DNA of 64,000 nt from Mesorhizobium sp. J18. Its GTDB lineage: Bacteria > Pseudomonadota > Alphaproteobacteria > Rhizobiales > Rhizobiaceae. The notes under the pieces are model-generated. The model was not told the DNA's origin and searched no databases. It was given only the letters and a program-made list of their open reading frames with translations. A program made the translations under genes and the position numbers. The stretch lies in NCBI RefSeq assembly GCF_007829525.1, contig NZ_VLJP01000034.1, positions 26,527-90,526 on the forward strand, given 5' to 3'. Numbering within the stretch: the first letter of the stretch is position 1; each line of letters starts with the position of its first letter. Shown here piece after piece: positions 17,953 to 26,707 of the stretch.

Positions 17953-20058
17953 ATGAACACCCATCCCCGAATCCATATCGGACATTCGGCCTGTCCGCAT
18001 GATTGCCCTTCGACCTGCGCGCTCGATGTCGAGATCATCGACGGGCGTATCGGCCGGCTGCATGGCGCAAAGGATAATACCTATACGGCAGGCGTGATCT
18101 GCGCCAAGGTGGCGCGCTATGCTGACCGCATCCATCATCCGGAGCGGCTCCTGAAGCCGCTGGTGCGGGCGGGCGCCAAGGGCGAGGCAATCTGGAAAGA
18201 GGCAAGCTGGGAAGCCGCCCTTGATCTCGTGGCCGAAAAATTCATCGCCGCCGAGGACAAATACAGCAGCGAGACGGTCTGGCCTTATTTCTATGCCGGC
18301 ACCATGGGGCTCGTGCAGCGCGACGGCATAGAACGGTTGCGCCATGCCAAGAAATATTCGGGCTTCTTCGGCTCCATCTGCACCAATCTCGCCTGGACGG
18401 GCTGGATGATGGGCGCGGGCGCGTTGCGTGGACCTGATCCGCGAGAGATGGCGAAATCGGACTGCGTGGTGATCTGGGGCACCAATGCTGTCGTCACGCA
18501 GGTCAATGTGATGACGCATGCGGTAAAGGCCCGCAAGGAGCGTCGGGCGAAGATCGTGGTCATCGACGTCTACAAGAATGCCACGATGAAGCAGGCCGAT
18601 ATGGGCCTGGTCATAAAGCCCGGCACCGATGGCGCGCTGGCCTGCGCCGTCATGCATGTGCTTTTTCGGGAGGGGATGGCCGATTGGGCCTATCTGGAAA
18701 GATACACCGACGATCCGAAGGGATTGGAGGCTCACCTCCAGACGAAGACCCCGGAATGGGCGGCCGCTATCACTGGCTTGTCGGTGGAGGAGATCGAGGA
18801 CTTCGCTCGCCTGGTGGGCACGAGGAAGAAGACCTATTTCCGCCTTGGCTATGGATTTTCGCGCCAGCGCAATGGTTCGGTGAACATGCATGCGGCGCTG
18901 TCGATCGCCGCGGTAACGGGCTGCTGGCAATATGAAGGTGGTGGCGCCTTTCACTCCAATTCCGGTGTGCTGAAGCTCGACACCGGTCTCGTTGAAGGCA
19001 AGACCCTGCGCGATCCGAGCGTGCGATATCTCGATCATTCGCGCATCGGCCCGGTGCTGACAGGCGCGCCGGATGCGCTTTACGGCGGGCCGCCGGTGAC
19101 GGCCATGCTGATCCAGAACACCAACCCCGCCAATGTGGCACCCGAGCAGCGGCTGGTCAGAAAGGGCTTCTTGCGCGAAGACCTCTTCACCTGCGTGCAT
19201 GAGCAGTTCATGACGGACACAGCCAAGCTGGCGGATGTGGTGCTTCCGGCGACCATGTTCCTAGAGCATGACGACATCTACAAGGGGGGCGGTAACCAGC
19301 ATATCACGCTCGGACCCAAGCTGATCGAGCCGCCCGAAGGTCCGCGCACCAATCATTACGTGATCGAGGAACTGGCCAAGCGCCTTGGCGTCGCCCATCT
19401 GCCCGGCTTCGGCATGACCGAACGCGAGCATATCGACATCATGCTGCAGAGGAAGGGGCTCGGCAATTTCGATAGCTTCAAGGAGCAGCGCTGGGCGGAT
19501 TTGCAGCCGCCTTTCGAGGAGGCGCATTTTCTCAACGGTTTCGGTCATCCGGACGGAAAATTCCGCTTCCGGCCGGATTGGACGGGGCAAGCCGCACCCA
19601 ACCGTCCGCCGAAATCCATGGGCATATTGGGACCCTACGAGCGTCTGCCGGAATTCCCGGACCATGTGGACCTGATCGAGGTTGCTGACGAGGAGCATCC
19701 GTTCCGGCTGGCGACTTCGCCGGCACGCAATTTCCTCAATTCCAGCTTCACGGAAACGCCGGTATCGAAGGAAAAGGAGGGCAGGCCGCAATTGCTCATC
19801 CATCCGGAAGATGCAGCATCTGTCGGGCTCGCCGATGGCGACCGGGTGGAGATCGGCAACATGCGCGGCGAAGTGGTGCTTCATGCTAAGCTGTTCGATG
19901 GCCTGCGCCGCGGTGTGGTGATCGCGGAAGGCATCTGGCCGAACAGCGCCCATGAGCGCGGCGAAGGCATTAATGTGCTCACCGGCTCCGATGCGCCCGC
20001 TCCCTATGGCGGTGCGGCCGTGCATGACACGAAGGTATGGGTGCGGGCAGCGTCGTGA
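17953..20058 (+). CDS. Molybdopterin-dependent oxidoreductase (DMSO reductase family)
   Basis: 701 residues. The N-terminal Fe4S4 site is C-x3-C-x3-C-x26-C (CPHDCPSTC, then VICAK), followed by the molybdopterin oxidoreductase domain (about 60-490) and the C-terminal molydopterin dinucleotide-binding domain (about 570-700, with LATSPARNFLNSSF and GDRVEIGNMRGEV). No Tat signal is seen, so it is probably cytoplasmic. It matches the soluble, single-subunit oxidoreductases often annotated as assimilatory or anaerobic dehydrogenases of unknown substrate. Cofactor can be supplied through moaD-moaE at 9.7-10.4 kb. No partner subunit gene is adjacent. Confidence 0.9.
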   Translation: MNTHPRIHIGHSACPHDCPSTCALDVEIIDGRIGRLHGAKDNTYTAGVICAKVARYADRIHHPERLLKPLVRAGAKGEAIWKEASWEAALDLVAEKFIAAEDKYSSETVWPYFYAGTMGLVQRDGIERLRHAKKYSGFFGSICTNLAWTGWMMGAGALRGPDPREMAKSDCVVIWGTNAVVTQVNVMTHAVKARKERRAKIVVIDVYKNATMKQADMGLVIKPGTDGALACAVMHVLFREGMADWAYLERYTDDPKGLEAHLQTKTPEWAAAITGLSVEEIEDFARLVGTRKKTYFRLGYGFSRQRNGSVNMHAALSIAAVTGCWQYEGGGAFHSNSGVLKLDTGLVEGKTLRDPSVRYLDHSRIGPVLTGAPDALYGGPPVTAMLIQNTNPANVAPEQRLVRKGFLREDLFTCVHEQFMTDTAKLADVVLPATMFLEHDDIYKGGGNQHITLGPKLIEPPEGPRTNHYVIEELAKRLGVAHLPGFGMTEREHIDIMLQRKGLGNFDSFKEQRWADLQPPFEEAHFLNGFGHPDGKFRFRPDWTGQAAPNRPPKSMGILGPYERLPEFPDHVDLIEVADEEHPFRLATSPARNFLNSSFTETPVSKEKEGRPQLLIHPEDAASVGLADGDRVEIGNMRGEVVLHAKLFDGLRRGVVIAEGIWPNSAHERGEGINVLTGSDAPAPYGGAAVHDTKVWVRAAS

Positions 20059-20092
20059 AGACAGGCCGCCTCTAGATTCTGGGCCGAAGCGC

Positions 20093-20806
20093 TTACGGCG
20101 TAAACCGGGCGAGGGATTCGAGGTCCACCGGTCCAGTATCCGGTCGCGGTGAAATCAGCTTGGCTTCGGGCGAGATATCTTCGGGAAAGGCGGAGAAGAC
20201 GGCTTTCCGCCCCTCCATACGTACCTTTCCCTCGCAAACGAGGCGCAACGCCAAGGGATACAGCTTGTGCTCGGCTTTCAGGACGCGAGCGGCCAGAGAG
20301 GTCTCGTCGTCACCAACAGCAATGGGAACCGCTGCTTGGGCAATGATCGGACCGCCGTCCGTTTCCGCAGTAACGAAATGCACGGTGCAGCCATGGATGC
20401 GCATGCCGGCTTCGAGCGCGCGCCGGTGGGAATCGAGCCCCTTGAACAAGGGCAGCAGGGAAGGGTGGATGTTGATCATCCTGCCTTCCCATTGCGCGAC
20501 GAATTCGGCGCTCAGGAGTCGCATATAGCCGGCGAGGCAGACTATCTCTGTACCGAGATCGGTCAGCGCCTTGCCGGTCGCTGTTTCCTGCGCCTGCTTG
20601 TCTGGATAGTCGATCCTCGACACGGTGCGTGTGGCGATGCCGGCCCGCTTTGCGATATCGAGGCCGGCCGCATCTGCCCGATCGGAGATGACGCCGACAA
20701 TCTCTGCGGGATAGCTTTCGTCCCGCGCCGCCTCGATCAAAGCCGCCATGTTTGAGCCACGGCCGGAGATCAGGATGGCAACGCGTTTGCGCGGATTCCG
20801 GGTCAT
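20093..20806 (-). CDS. purN: Phosphoribosylglycinamide formyltransferase
   Basis: 237 residues from the ATG at 20806, which overlaps the purM stop as ATGA. Transfers a formyl group from 10-formyl-THF to GAR in purine synthesis. Seen: [16 protein letters not shown] at the start, and the catalytic region [23 protein letters not shown] in pieces (Asn/His about residue 108-110; catalytic Asp in the later ETDGGPII segment). The C-terminus is about 20 residues longer than the E. coli enzyme. Order purM-purN is the usual one. Confidence 0.95.
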   Translation of the reverse strand: MTRNPRKRVAILISGRGSNMAALIEAARDESYPAEIVGVISDRADAAGLDIAKRAGIATRTVSRIDYPDKQAQETATGKALTDLGTEIVCLAGYMRLLSAEFVAQWEGRMINIHPSLLPLFKGLDSHRRALEAGMRIHGCTVHFVTAETDGGPIIAQAAVPIAVGDDETSLAARVLKAEHKLYPLALRLVCEGKVRMEGRKAVFSAFPEDISPEAKLISPRPDTGPVDLESLARFTP

Positions 20807-21867
20807 AGGTCGAGGCGCCCACGATAGATGACGCCGTGCTCGCGGCTCGGCACGAGACGGCCCAGCGTCGTCACATGCTCGCCTGCCTGCTGCAGCACGG
20901 CGGCCACCTGCGCCGCCTGGCCTGCCGCCACGACGGCGATCATGCCGATCCCGCAATTGAAGGTGCGCAGCATCTCGTCATGGGCGACACCACCTTCCGC
21001 TGCAAGCCATCGGAAAACTGGGGGCACGTCGATCGCCTTGAGTTCGATTTCGGCGGCATATTCCTCGGGCAGCACGCGCGGAATATTGTCCGGAAAGCCG
21101 CCGCCGGTGATGTGGGCGAGCGCCTTGATGCCATGCGTGCCGCGGATCGCACCGAGTATGGATTTCACATAGATGCGGGTCGGCTCCAGAAGTGCTTCGG
21201 CCAGGCTGCGGCCTTCGGCGAAAGGCGCGGAATCCTGCCAGCCCAGCCCGCTTATGGCCACGATGCGCCGGACCAGAGAAAAACCGTTGGAATGGACGCC
21301 GGAAGAGCCCAGCCCGAGCACAACGTCGCCTTCCACGATATCGTCGGTCGGCAGCAACTGCCCACGCTCGGCCGCACCAACGGCGAAGCCTGCGAGGTCA
21401 TAGTCCTTTTCCTGATACATGCCAGGCATCTCTGCCGTTTCGCCGCCGATCAGCGCGCAGCCCGCCTGCCGGCAACCTTCCGCGATGCCGCCGACGATCG
21501 CCGCGCCCTGTTCCGGGTCGAGCTTTCCGGTCGCCAGATAGTCGAGAAAGAAAAGTGGCTCGGCGCCCTGCACGACGAGATCGTTGACGCACATGGCGAC
21601 GAGGTCGATGCCGACCGTATCGTGCTTTCCCGCCTCGATGGCGACCTTCAGCTTGGTGCCGACGCCATCATTGGCGGCCACCAGCACCGGATCGGAGAAA
21701 CCCGCCGCCTTGAGGTCGAAAAGGCCGCCGAAGCCGCCGATCTCGCTATCGGCGCCGGGCCGGCGTGTGGAGCGCACCAGCGGTTTTATCTTTTCGACAA
21801 GCGCATTGCCTGCATCGATGTCCACACCGGCATCGGCATAGGACAGGCCATTCTTCCCCTTGCTCAT
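20803..21867 (-). CDS. purM: Phosphoribosylformylglycinamidine cyclo-ligase
   Basis: 354 residues from the ATG at 21867, preceded by GGAAGAA; a GTG at 21888 would add seven residues. PurM (AIR synthetase) closes the imidazole ring. Seen: [24 protein letters not shown], the [23 protein letters not shown] block (in two parts) and the [15 protein letters not shown] segment, all family hallmarks. Translationally coupled to purN. It diverges from the CDP-alcohol phosphatidyltransferase gene with about 190 bp between. Confidence 0.96.
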   Translation of the reverse strand: MSKGKNGLSYADAGVDIDAGNALVEKIKPLVRSTRRPGADSEIGGFGGLFDLKAAGFSDPVLVAANDGVGTKLKVAIEAGKHDTVGIDLVAMCVNDLVVQGAEPLFFLDYLATGKLDPEQGAAIVGGIAEGCRQAGCALIGGETAEMPGMYQEKDYDLAGFAVGAAERGQLLPTDDIVEGDVVLGLGSSGVHSNGFSLVRRIVAISGLGWQDSAPFAEGRSLAEALLEPTRIYVKSILGAIRGTHGIKALAHITGGGFPDNIPRVLPEEYAAEIELKAIDVPPVFRWLAAEGGVAHDEMLRTFNCGIGMIAVVAAGQAAQVAAVLQQAGEHVTTLGRLVPSREHGVIYRGRLDL

Positions 21868-22057
21868 CGAATTCTTCCATTGCGCCACGATGCACGGCTA
21901 TTCGCATGACCAGGCCGATGCTGCAAGATTTACCCGACCCTGATCCGAGGTCGCGGACAGGATTGTCCTGTTCGCCGGCACTTGAAGCCGGCTATTGCTC
22001 CGGCCATCTATCTCGAATCATCTGTTGGCGTTCAGCGGGTAAGATGGGAGAGCCTGA

Positions 22058-22615
22058 TTGACCATTCCGAATCTGATCACCCTGATGCGGCTGCTTCTCG
22101 TGCCGTCCGTGGTCTTCGCACTGCTGACCGGCTATATGGGATGGGCCTTTGCCGGCTTTGTGCTCGCCGGCGTCTCCGATGGCGTCGATGGCTTCATCGC
22201 GCGGCACTTCGACCAGCGTTCGGAACTCGGCGCCTATCTCGATCCCATGGCCGATAAGCTGCTGCTGGTCAGCGTGTTCCTGGTGCTGGGCTATATGGGC
22301 GAACTGCCGCTGTGGCTGGTGATCGCTGCCGTCTCCCGCGACGCCCTGATCGTCAGCGCCGTGCTCCTGTCGACCATCATGTCGCATCCCGTCAAGGTCA
22401 GGCCGCTGTTCGTCTCCAAGGCCAATACGCTGGTGCAGATCGTGCTTGCGGCTCTCGTTCTCGGAGAGCTTGCCTTGGGGCTTGGTTCGGGCATGCTGCG
22501 CACGGGACTCATCTATCTGTCCGGCCTCTTGACCGTCGCTTCCGGCGCGGCCTATTTCGTCGGCTGGATCAAGCATATGGGCGGCCATGCCGAGACCGAA
22601 GCGCCAGGTGAGTGA
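22058..22615 (+). CDS. CDP-alcohol phosphatidyltransferase family protein
   Basis: 185 residues from a TTG start with GGGAG upstream. An integral membrane enzyme joining a CDP-activated lipid to an alcohol. The full motif D-x2-D-G-x2-A-R-x8-G-x3-D-x3-D is present within residues 46-72 (SDGVDGFIARHF, LGAYLDPMADK). Hydrophobic helices at about 12-45, 70-115 and 125-170. As a PgsA is encoded at 10419, this one is a paralogue; a eukaryote-type cardiolipin synthase (transfer to phosphatidylglycerol) is the most reasonable alternative. Its 3' end overlaps the next gene. Confidence 0.85.
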   Translation: MTIPNLITLMRLLLVPSVVFALLTGYMGWAFAGFVLAGVSDGVDGFIARHFDQRSELGAYLDPMADKLLLVSVFLVLGYMGELPLWLVIAAVSRDALIVSAVLLSTIMSHPVKVRPLFVSKANTLVQIVLAALVLGELALGLGSGMLRTGLIYLSGLLTVASGAAYFVGWIKHMGGHAETEAPGE

Positions 22616-23720
22616 AATCAAGGTAGAGACTCCGCTGGCGATCGCGTTTCGCCGGCAGGCCGCCTTCTGGATAGGTGCCTTCCTGGTATTTATCCTTTTC
22701 CTTTACGTGTTCAGCGCGATCCTGCTGCCTTTCCTGGCCGGGATGGCGCTCGCCTATTTCCTCGATCCGGTTGCCGATCGTCTCGAGAGACTGGGGTTTT
22801 CGCGTACGGCGGCGACGGTCTTCATTCTCGTCGCCTTCGTTTTCGTCCTTGCGCTTGCGCTGACGGTGATGATCCCGATCCTTGCACGGCAGCTTGCGGA
22901 TTTCGGGGCCCGGATACCTGAATATCTGTCGCGCCTTCAGGGAATGGTCACCAATTTCGATTCCGAGTGGTTCGAACGGGTGGTGGGCGTCGATTCCACG
23001 GCGCTCAAGGACGGGCTCAACTCGCTTCTGGCGCAAGGCACCGGCTTCATCGGACAATTGTTCCAGTCGATCTGGAGCTCCGGCGCGGCACTCGTCAGCG
23101 TTGCCAGCCTCTTCATCGTTACGCCCGTTGTCGCTTTCTATATGCTGCTCGACTGGGATCATATGGTGGCCAAGGTCGACAGTCTCGTGCCCCGGCAGCA
23201 TGTGGAGACGGTGCGTCAGCTCGCCCGCGACATCAACGCCTCCACTGCGGGTTTCGTGCGCGGGCAGGGCACGCTCTGCCTCATTCTCGGAACCTTCTAT
23301 GCCATCGGCCTGACACTGGTCGGACTTAATTTCGGTCTGCTGATTGGTTTCTTCGCGGGCCTGATCAGCTTCATTCCCTATGTGGGCTCGCTGGTCGGGC
23401 TCGTGCTCTCGGTGGGCGTCGCTTTCTTCCAGTTCTGGCCTGAATGGTATTGGGTGGTAGCGGTCGCGGCCATATTCTTCCTCGGCCAGTTCATCGAGGG
23501 CAATATCCTGCAGCCGAAGCTGGTCGGAAAGAGCGTCGGGCTTCATCCGGTCTGGCTCATGTTCGCGCTGGTCGCCTTCGGCTATCTCTTCGGTTTTGCA
23601 GGCCTGCTGATCGCCGTACCGGCTTCAGCAGCGGTCGCCGTTCTCGTCCGCTTCGCGATCTCGCGCTACCTTGAATCCCCGCTTTACGGTGGCGACCGTG
23701 ACGGCGGGAGCAGGGAGTAG
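22587..23720 (+). CDS. AI-2E family transporter (PerM/YdiK-like)
   Basis: 377 residues if started at the ATG at 22587 (inside the end of the previous gene); a GTG at 22608 is equally possible. Six to eight transmembrane helices: two near the N-terminus (about 27-60 and 72-100), a soluble loop of about 105-160, then closely packed helices from about 165 to 365. The FIPYVGSLVG segment and LGQFIEGNILQPKLVGKSVGLHP block are diagnostic of the AI-2E exporter/PerM family. Some members export the autoinducer or act as Na+/H+ antiporters; here the role is unknown. Confidence 0.9.
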   Translation: MPRPKRQVSEIKVETPLAIAFRRQAAFWIGAFLVFILFLYVFSAILLPFLAGMALAYFLDPVADRLERLGFSRTAATVFILVAFVFVLALALTVMIPILARQLADFGARIPEYLSRLQGMVTNFDSEWFERVVGVDSTALKDGLNSLLAQGTGFIGQLFQSIWSSGAALVSVASLFIVTPVVAFYMLLDWDHMVAKVDSLVPRQHVETVRQLARDINASTAGFVRGQGTLCLILGTFYAIGLTLVGLNFGLLIGFFAGLISFIPYVGSLVGLVLSVGVAFFQFWPEWYWVVAVAAIFFLGQFIEGNILQPKLVGKSVGLHPVWLMFALVAFGYLFGFAGLLIAVPASAAVAVLVRFAISRYLESPLYGGDRDGGSRE

Positions 23721-23726
23721 CGTATC

Positions 23727-24428
23727 ATGCGCGGACTGCCACCGGTTCGCCAATTGCCGCTCGAACTTGCCCATCCCCCGGGCTTCTCGCGCGACGACCT
23801 TGTGGTGACAAACGCCAATTCCAAGGCAGTCGGGCTGATTGATAGCTGGCCGCAATGGCCGGCGCCGCTTGTTGTCCTGGCTGGCCCGGCAGGGTCCGGA
23901 AAGTCCCATCTGGCCGCCATCTGGCGCGATCTTGCCGGGGCGGCGGAGATAAACCCGAAATCAATCGGCGAAGAGGAAATAAGGCTTGCTGGACAGGCGC
24001 CGCTGTTGATCGACAATGCCGACGGCGGCGATCTCGACGAAAACGGCCTGTTCCACCTAATCAATGCGGTCAGGGGCGCGCAAAGCCATTTGTTGCTGAC
24101 GGCGCGACGCTTTCCGATTGCCTGGGGCGTGCGTCTTCCGGACCTTCTGTCCCGGCTGAAGGCCGCCGCCATGGTCGAGATTGACGAGCCGGACGACATG
24201 CTTCTCGCCGGAGTCATCACCAAACTTTTCGCCGACCGTCAGGTCGAGGTGGAGCCGCATGTGGTGCAGTATGTGGTACGGCGCATCGAGCGTTCGCTCT
24301 CGACCGCCATGATGGTTGTGGACCGGCTCGACCGCGTGGCGCTGGAGCGCAAGGCGCGCATCACTCGCGCTCTGGCCAGCGATGTCATCGGCGCCATGGA
24401 TGCAGGGCAGGGCGATCTCGGATTCTGA
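23727..24428 (+). CDS. hdaA: DnaA-homologous regulator of replication HdaA
   Basis: 233 residues. An AAA+ protein related to DnaA domain III without DNA-binding domain IV. Walker A GPAGSGKSH (about 53-61), Walker B LLIDNAD (about 95-101), sensor-like LLLTARRFP (about 122-130) and the lid with RIERSLSTAMMVVDRLD are visible. HdaA proteins (known from Caulobacter) promote hydrolysis of DnaA-ATP with the clamp; the N-terminal RQLPLELAHPPGF contains the QLPLEL clamp-binding motif (residues 9-14). It ends the three-gene operon and is followed by tRNA-Pro. Confidence 0.93.
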   Translation: MRGLPPVRQLPLELAHPPGFSRDDLVVTNANSKAVGLIDSWPQWPAPLVVLAGPAGSGKSHLAAIWRDLAGAAEINPKSIGEEEIRLAGQAPLLIDNADGGDLDENGLFHLINAVRGAQSHLLLTARRFPIAWGVRLPDLLSRLKAAAMVEIDEPDDMLLAGVITKLFADRQVEVEPHVVQYVVRRIERSLSTAMMVVDRLDRVALERKARITRALASDVIGAMDAGQGDLGF

Positions 24429-24561
24429 AGTCCATACGGGAGGCCCGGTTCGGTCTTTCCTGAATTACCGTGCCGAAGAGAGTCCTCTATGTGCCGATTG
24501 TTCGTTTTCCTGCGATGAGGGCTTGCTTATATGAGCCCCAAACCCTATGGAAGCCCGGCCT

Positions 24562-24638
24562 CGGAGTGTAGCGCAGCCTGGTAGCGCACCTGATTTGGGA
24601 TCAGGGGGTCGCAGGTTCGAATCCTGCCACTCCGACCA
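24562..24638 (+). tRNA. tRNA-Pro (anticodon TGG)
   Basis: 77 bases with encoded CCA. Acceptor stem CGGAGTG/CACTCCG, D-arm AGCGCAGCCTGGTAGCGC, anticodon stem-loop CCTGATTTGGGATCAGG with TGG at the centre, T-arm GCAGGTTCGAATCCTGC. All four stems pair. Confidence 0.96.
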
Positions 24639-24655
24639 TTTTCGAGGAGTGAGAC

Positions 24656-24961
24656 ATGTCCGCGCGCATCTACAGCCCGGCCCGCAATGCGATGCAATCC
24701 GGCACTGCCAAGACCGGCCACTGGGTGCTGGAATTCGAGCCCGAGGAGCCGCGCAAGATAGACCCGCTGATGGGCTATACGAGCTCCGGCGACACGAAGA
24801 GCCAGATTCGCCTTACATTCCCGACCAAGGAAGAAGCGATCGCCTACGCCACGAGGTACGGAATAGCCTTTCAGGTCTTTGAGCCGAAACCGGTGAAGCG
24901 CCGCCAGATTTCCTATGCGGACAACTTCCGCTATGACCGCAAGATCCCCTGGACCCATTGA
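24656..24961 (+). CDS. NADH dehydrogenase accessory subunit, NDUFS4-like (ETC complex I region)
   Basis: 101 residues. The protein opens ARIYSPARNAMQSGTAKTG and contains WVLEFEPEEPRKIDPLMGY, LTFPTKEEAIAYATRYGI and a final NFRYDRKIPWTH: the ETC_C1_NDUFS4 family, an accessory subunit of respiratory complex I that alphaproteobacteria share with mitochondria. GGAGTGAGAC precedes the ATG. It is enclosed between two tRNA genes, an arrangement seen in related genomes. It sits apart from any nuo operon in this window. Confidence 0.93.
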   Translation: MSARIYSPARNAMQSGTAKTGHWVLEFEPEEPRKIDPLMGYTSSGDTKSQIRLTFPTKEEAIAYATRYGIAFQVFEPKPVKRRQISYADNFRYDRKIPWTH

Positions 24962-24977
24962 GGATCCGAATGGTCAC

Positions 24978-25054
24978 GGTCCCGTAGCTCAGCTGGATAG
25001 AGCACCGGCCTTCTAAGCCGATGGTCGCAGGTTCGAATCCTGCCGGGATCGCCA
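24978..25054 (+). tRNA. tRNA-Arg (anticodon TCT)
   Basis: 77 bases with encoded CCA. Acceptor GGTCCCG/CGGGATC (one G-U pair), D-arm GCTCAGCTGGATAGAGC, anticodon arm CCGGCCTTCTAAGCCGG-like with TCT in the loop, T-arm GCAGGTTCGAATCCTGC identical to that of the neighbouring tRNA-Pro. A run of six T follows directly and may be its terminator. Confidence 0.96.
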
Positions 25055-25074
25055 TTTTTTCTGTACGGCTCGGA

Positions 25075-25111
25075 GACATAAGTAACATTTTATGCCTAAG
25101 ACATGAGTGAC
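25075..25111. repeat. Pair of direct repeats, possible IS-end relic
   Basis: Two 12-base copies, GACATAAGTAAC (25075-25086) and GACATGAGTGAC (25100-25111), 25 bases apart, 20 bp after tRNA-Arg. Repeated short sites of this kind occur at the ends of IS21- and IS481-type elements as transposase binding sites. No transposase reading frame is left between here and ugd, so this would be only an end fragment. Low confidence. Confidence 0.3.
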
Positions 25112-25253
25112 GGCTTGGCGCTGAATGGGTTGTCGACTGTCTGGAGGGTTCTCTGCTCCAGGCCTTCAGAGGCGATACGCTACTGTCCATCCGGAGCGTG
25201 GGGAGCGGCAGTTCGCCTTAGCAGCCTACGACAACCTCGGAAAGGAAAGCGAC

Positions 25254-26591
25254 GTGAATATCACCATTTTTGGAACAGGCTATGTGGGCCTTGTCCATGC
25301 TGCCGTCATGGCCGAAGCAGGCCACGAGGTCGTCTGTGTTGATATTGACGCAGACAAAATCGCGCGGCTGAAGCACGGTGAGGTTCCGATCTTCGAGCCG
25401 GGGCTGGAGCGGCTGGTGGCTGACAATCTGGCGGCTGGGCGGCTGGGTTTTACCACGGATGCCGCGGAAGGCATACGCCACGGGCGCATCATCTTCATCG
25501 CGGTCGGCACGCCGCCTGACGATGACGGCTCTGCTGATCTTCGCCATGTGCTCGCCGTTGCGGAGAGCATCGGAGCGCATATGGCCGCACCCGCCATCGT
25601 CGTCAACAAGTCGACCGTGCCCGTGGGCACGGCAGACAGGGTGCGCGCCGTCATCACTGAGCGGCTTGCTCGGCGTGGTCTAGAAAACCTCGTCTTCGAC
25701 GTTGCCTCGAATCCGGAGTTCCTGAAGGAGGGATCGGCCGTCGCCGACTCTATGAAGCCCGACCGCATTCTCATCGGCGTGAGCGAGCCGGGCTCCGAGA
25801 CGGAGAGGCTGCTGCGCGAGATCTACGCTCCCTTCAACCGCAATCACGAGAAGATTATCGTGATGGACCTGCGCAGCGCCGAGCTTGCGAAATATGCCGC
25901 AAACTGCATGCTGGCCACCAAGATAAGCTTTATGAACGAGATGGCGAATCTGGCCGAGCGGCTGGGCGCCGATATCGAGAAGGTGCGGCTCGGAATCGGC
26001 TCTGACCCGCGCATCGGCTATCACTTCATTTATCCCGGGGCCGGCTATGGCGGTTCATGCTTTCCCAAGGATGTGCGTGCACTCATCGCAATGGCGGAGC
26101 GCGAGGATTTTGAGCCGCTGGTGATCGGTGCCGTGGAGGCGCGCAATGAACGTCAGAAACGGCTTCTCTTCGAGAAGATCATGGCTCATTTCAGCGGCGA
26201 GATCGCCGGACGCACCTTCGCCCTGTGGGGCCTTTCCTTCAAGCCCAATACGGACGATATGCGCGAGGCGCCTTCGCGCACGCTGATGGAGGCGTTGTGG
26301 CAGGCGGGTGCACGTGTGCGCGCTTTCGATCCCAAGGCAATGGAAGAATGCCGGCGTATCTATGGTGCCCGGGAGGATCTTGTCTTGTGTTCCTCCCAGG
26401 AGGAGGCGCTGGAAGGAGCAGATGCACTGGTAGTGGTGACGGAGTGGCGTAACTTCCAGGCCCCGGACTTCGCAGAAATCGCCGCGCGGCTCAAGCAGAA
26501 GGTGATCTTCGACGGCCGCAACATTTACGACCCAGCGATCCTGGAGCGCTATGGGCTGAAGGTTGTGGGTATGGGGCGGGCGGTAGGGTAA
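25254..26591 (+). CDS. ugd: UDP-glucose 6-dehydrogenase
   Basis: 445 residues from a GTG at 25254 with GGAAAGGAAAG upstream. Oxidises UDP-glucose to UDP-glucuronate with two NAD+. The N-terminal Rossmann motif is FGTGYVG (residues 6-12), NKSTVPVGT is the central segment, and the catalytic cysteine is C269 in GGSCFPKD. The C-terminal UDP-binding domain contains [18 protein letters not shown]. An in-frame extension to 25125 reads into DNA unlike coding sequence and was rejected. It faces the surface-glycan genes and could supply glucuronic acid to that pathway. Confidence 0.95.
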   Translation: MNITIFGTGYVGLVHAAVMAEAGHEVVCVDIDADKIARLKHGEVPIFEPGLERLVADNLAAGRLGFTTDAAEGIRHGRIIFIAVGTPPDDDGSADLRHVLAVAESIGAHMAAPAIVVNKSTVPVGTADRVRAVITERLARRGLENLVFDVASNPEFLKEGSAVADSMKPDRILIGVSEPGSETERLLREIYAPFNRNHEKIIVMDLRSAELAKYAANCMLATKISFMNEMANLAERLGADIEKVRLGIGSDPRIGYHFIYPGAGYGGSCFPKDVRALIAMAEREDFEPLVIGAVEARNERQKRLLFEKIMAHFSGEIAGRTFALWGLSFKPNTDDMREAPSRTLMEALWQAGARVRAFDPKAMEECRRIYGAREDLVLCSSQEEALEGADALVVVTEWRNFQAPDFAEIAARLKQKVIFDGRNIYDPAILERYGLKVVGMGRAVG

Positions 26592-26707
26592 TAAGGTAGT
26601 CGGATCAACCTAACAATCGAGCCTTTCAGGATAGCTTTTTAAAGGCGATTCAATTATTGGGATCTATTATCACAGCGGCTGCCTTCTTGTTATATATTGA
26701 ACAAGTT

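Noticed and set aside
24562-25054. tRNA-derived attachment site duplications
   Set aside because: I looked by eye for copies of the tRNA-Pro and tRNA-Arg 3' ends near 26.6, 38.4 and 46.2 kb and saw none. The shared T-arm of the two tRNAs is normal.
25125-25253. N-terminal extension of ugd
   Set aside because: In frame, but it does not resemble UDP-glucose dehydrogenase, and the ribosome binding site and the Rossmann motif position both point to the GTG at 25254.
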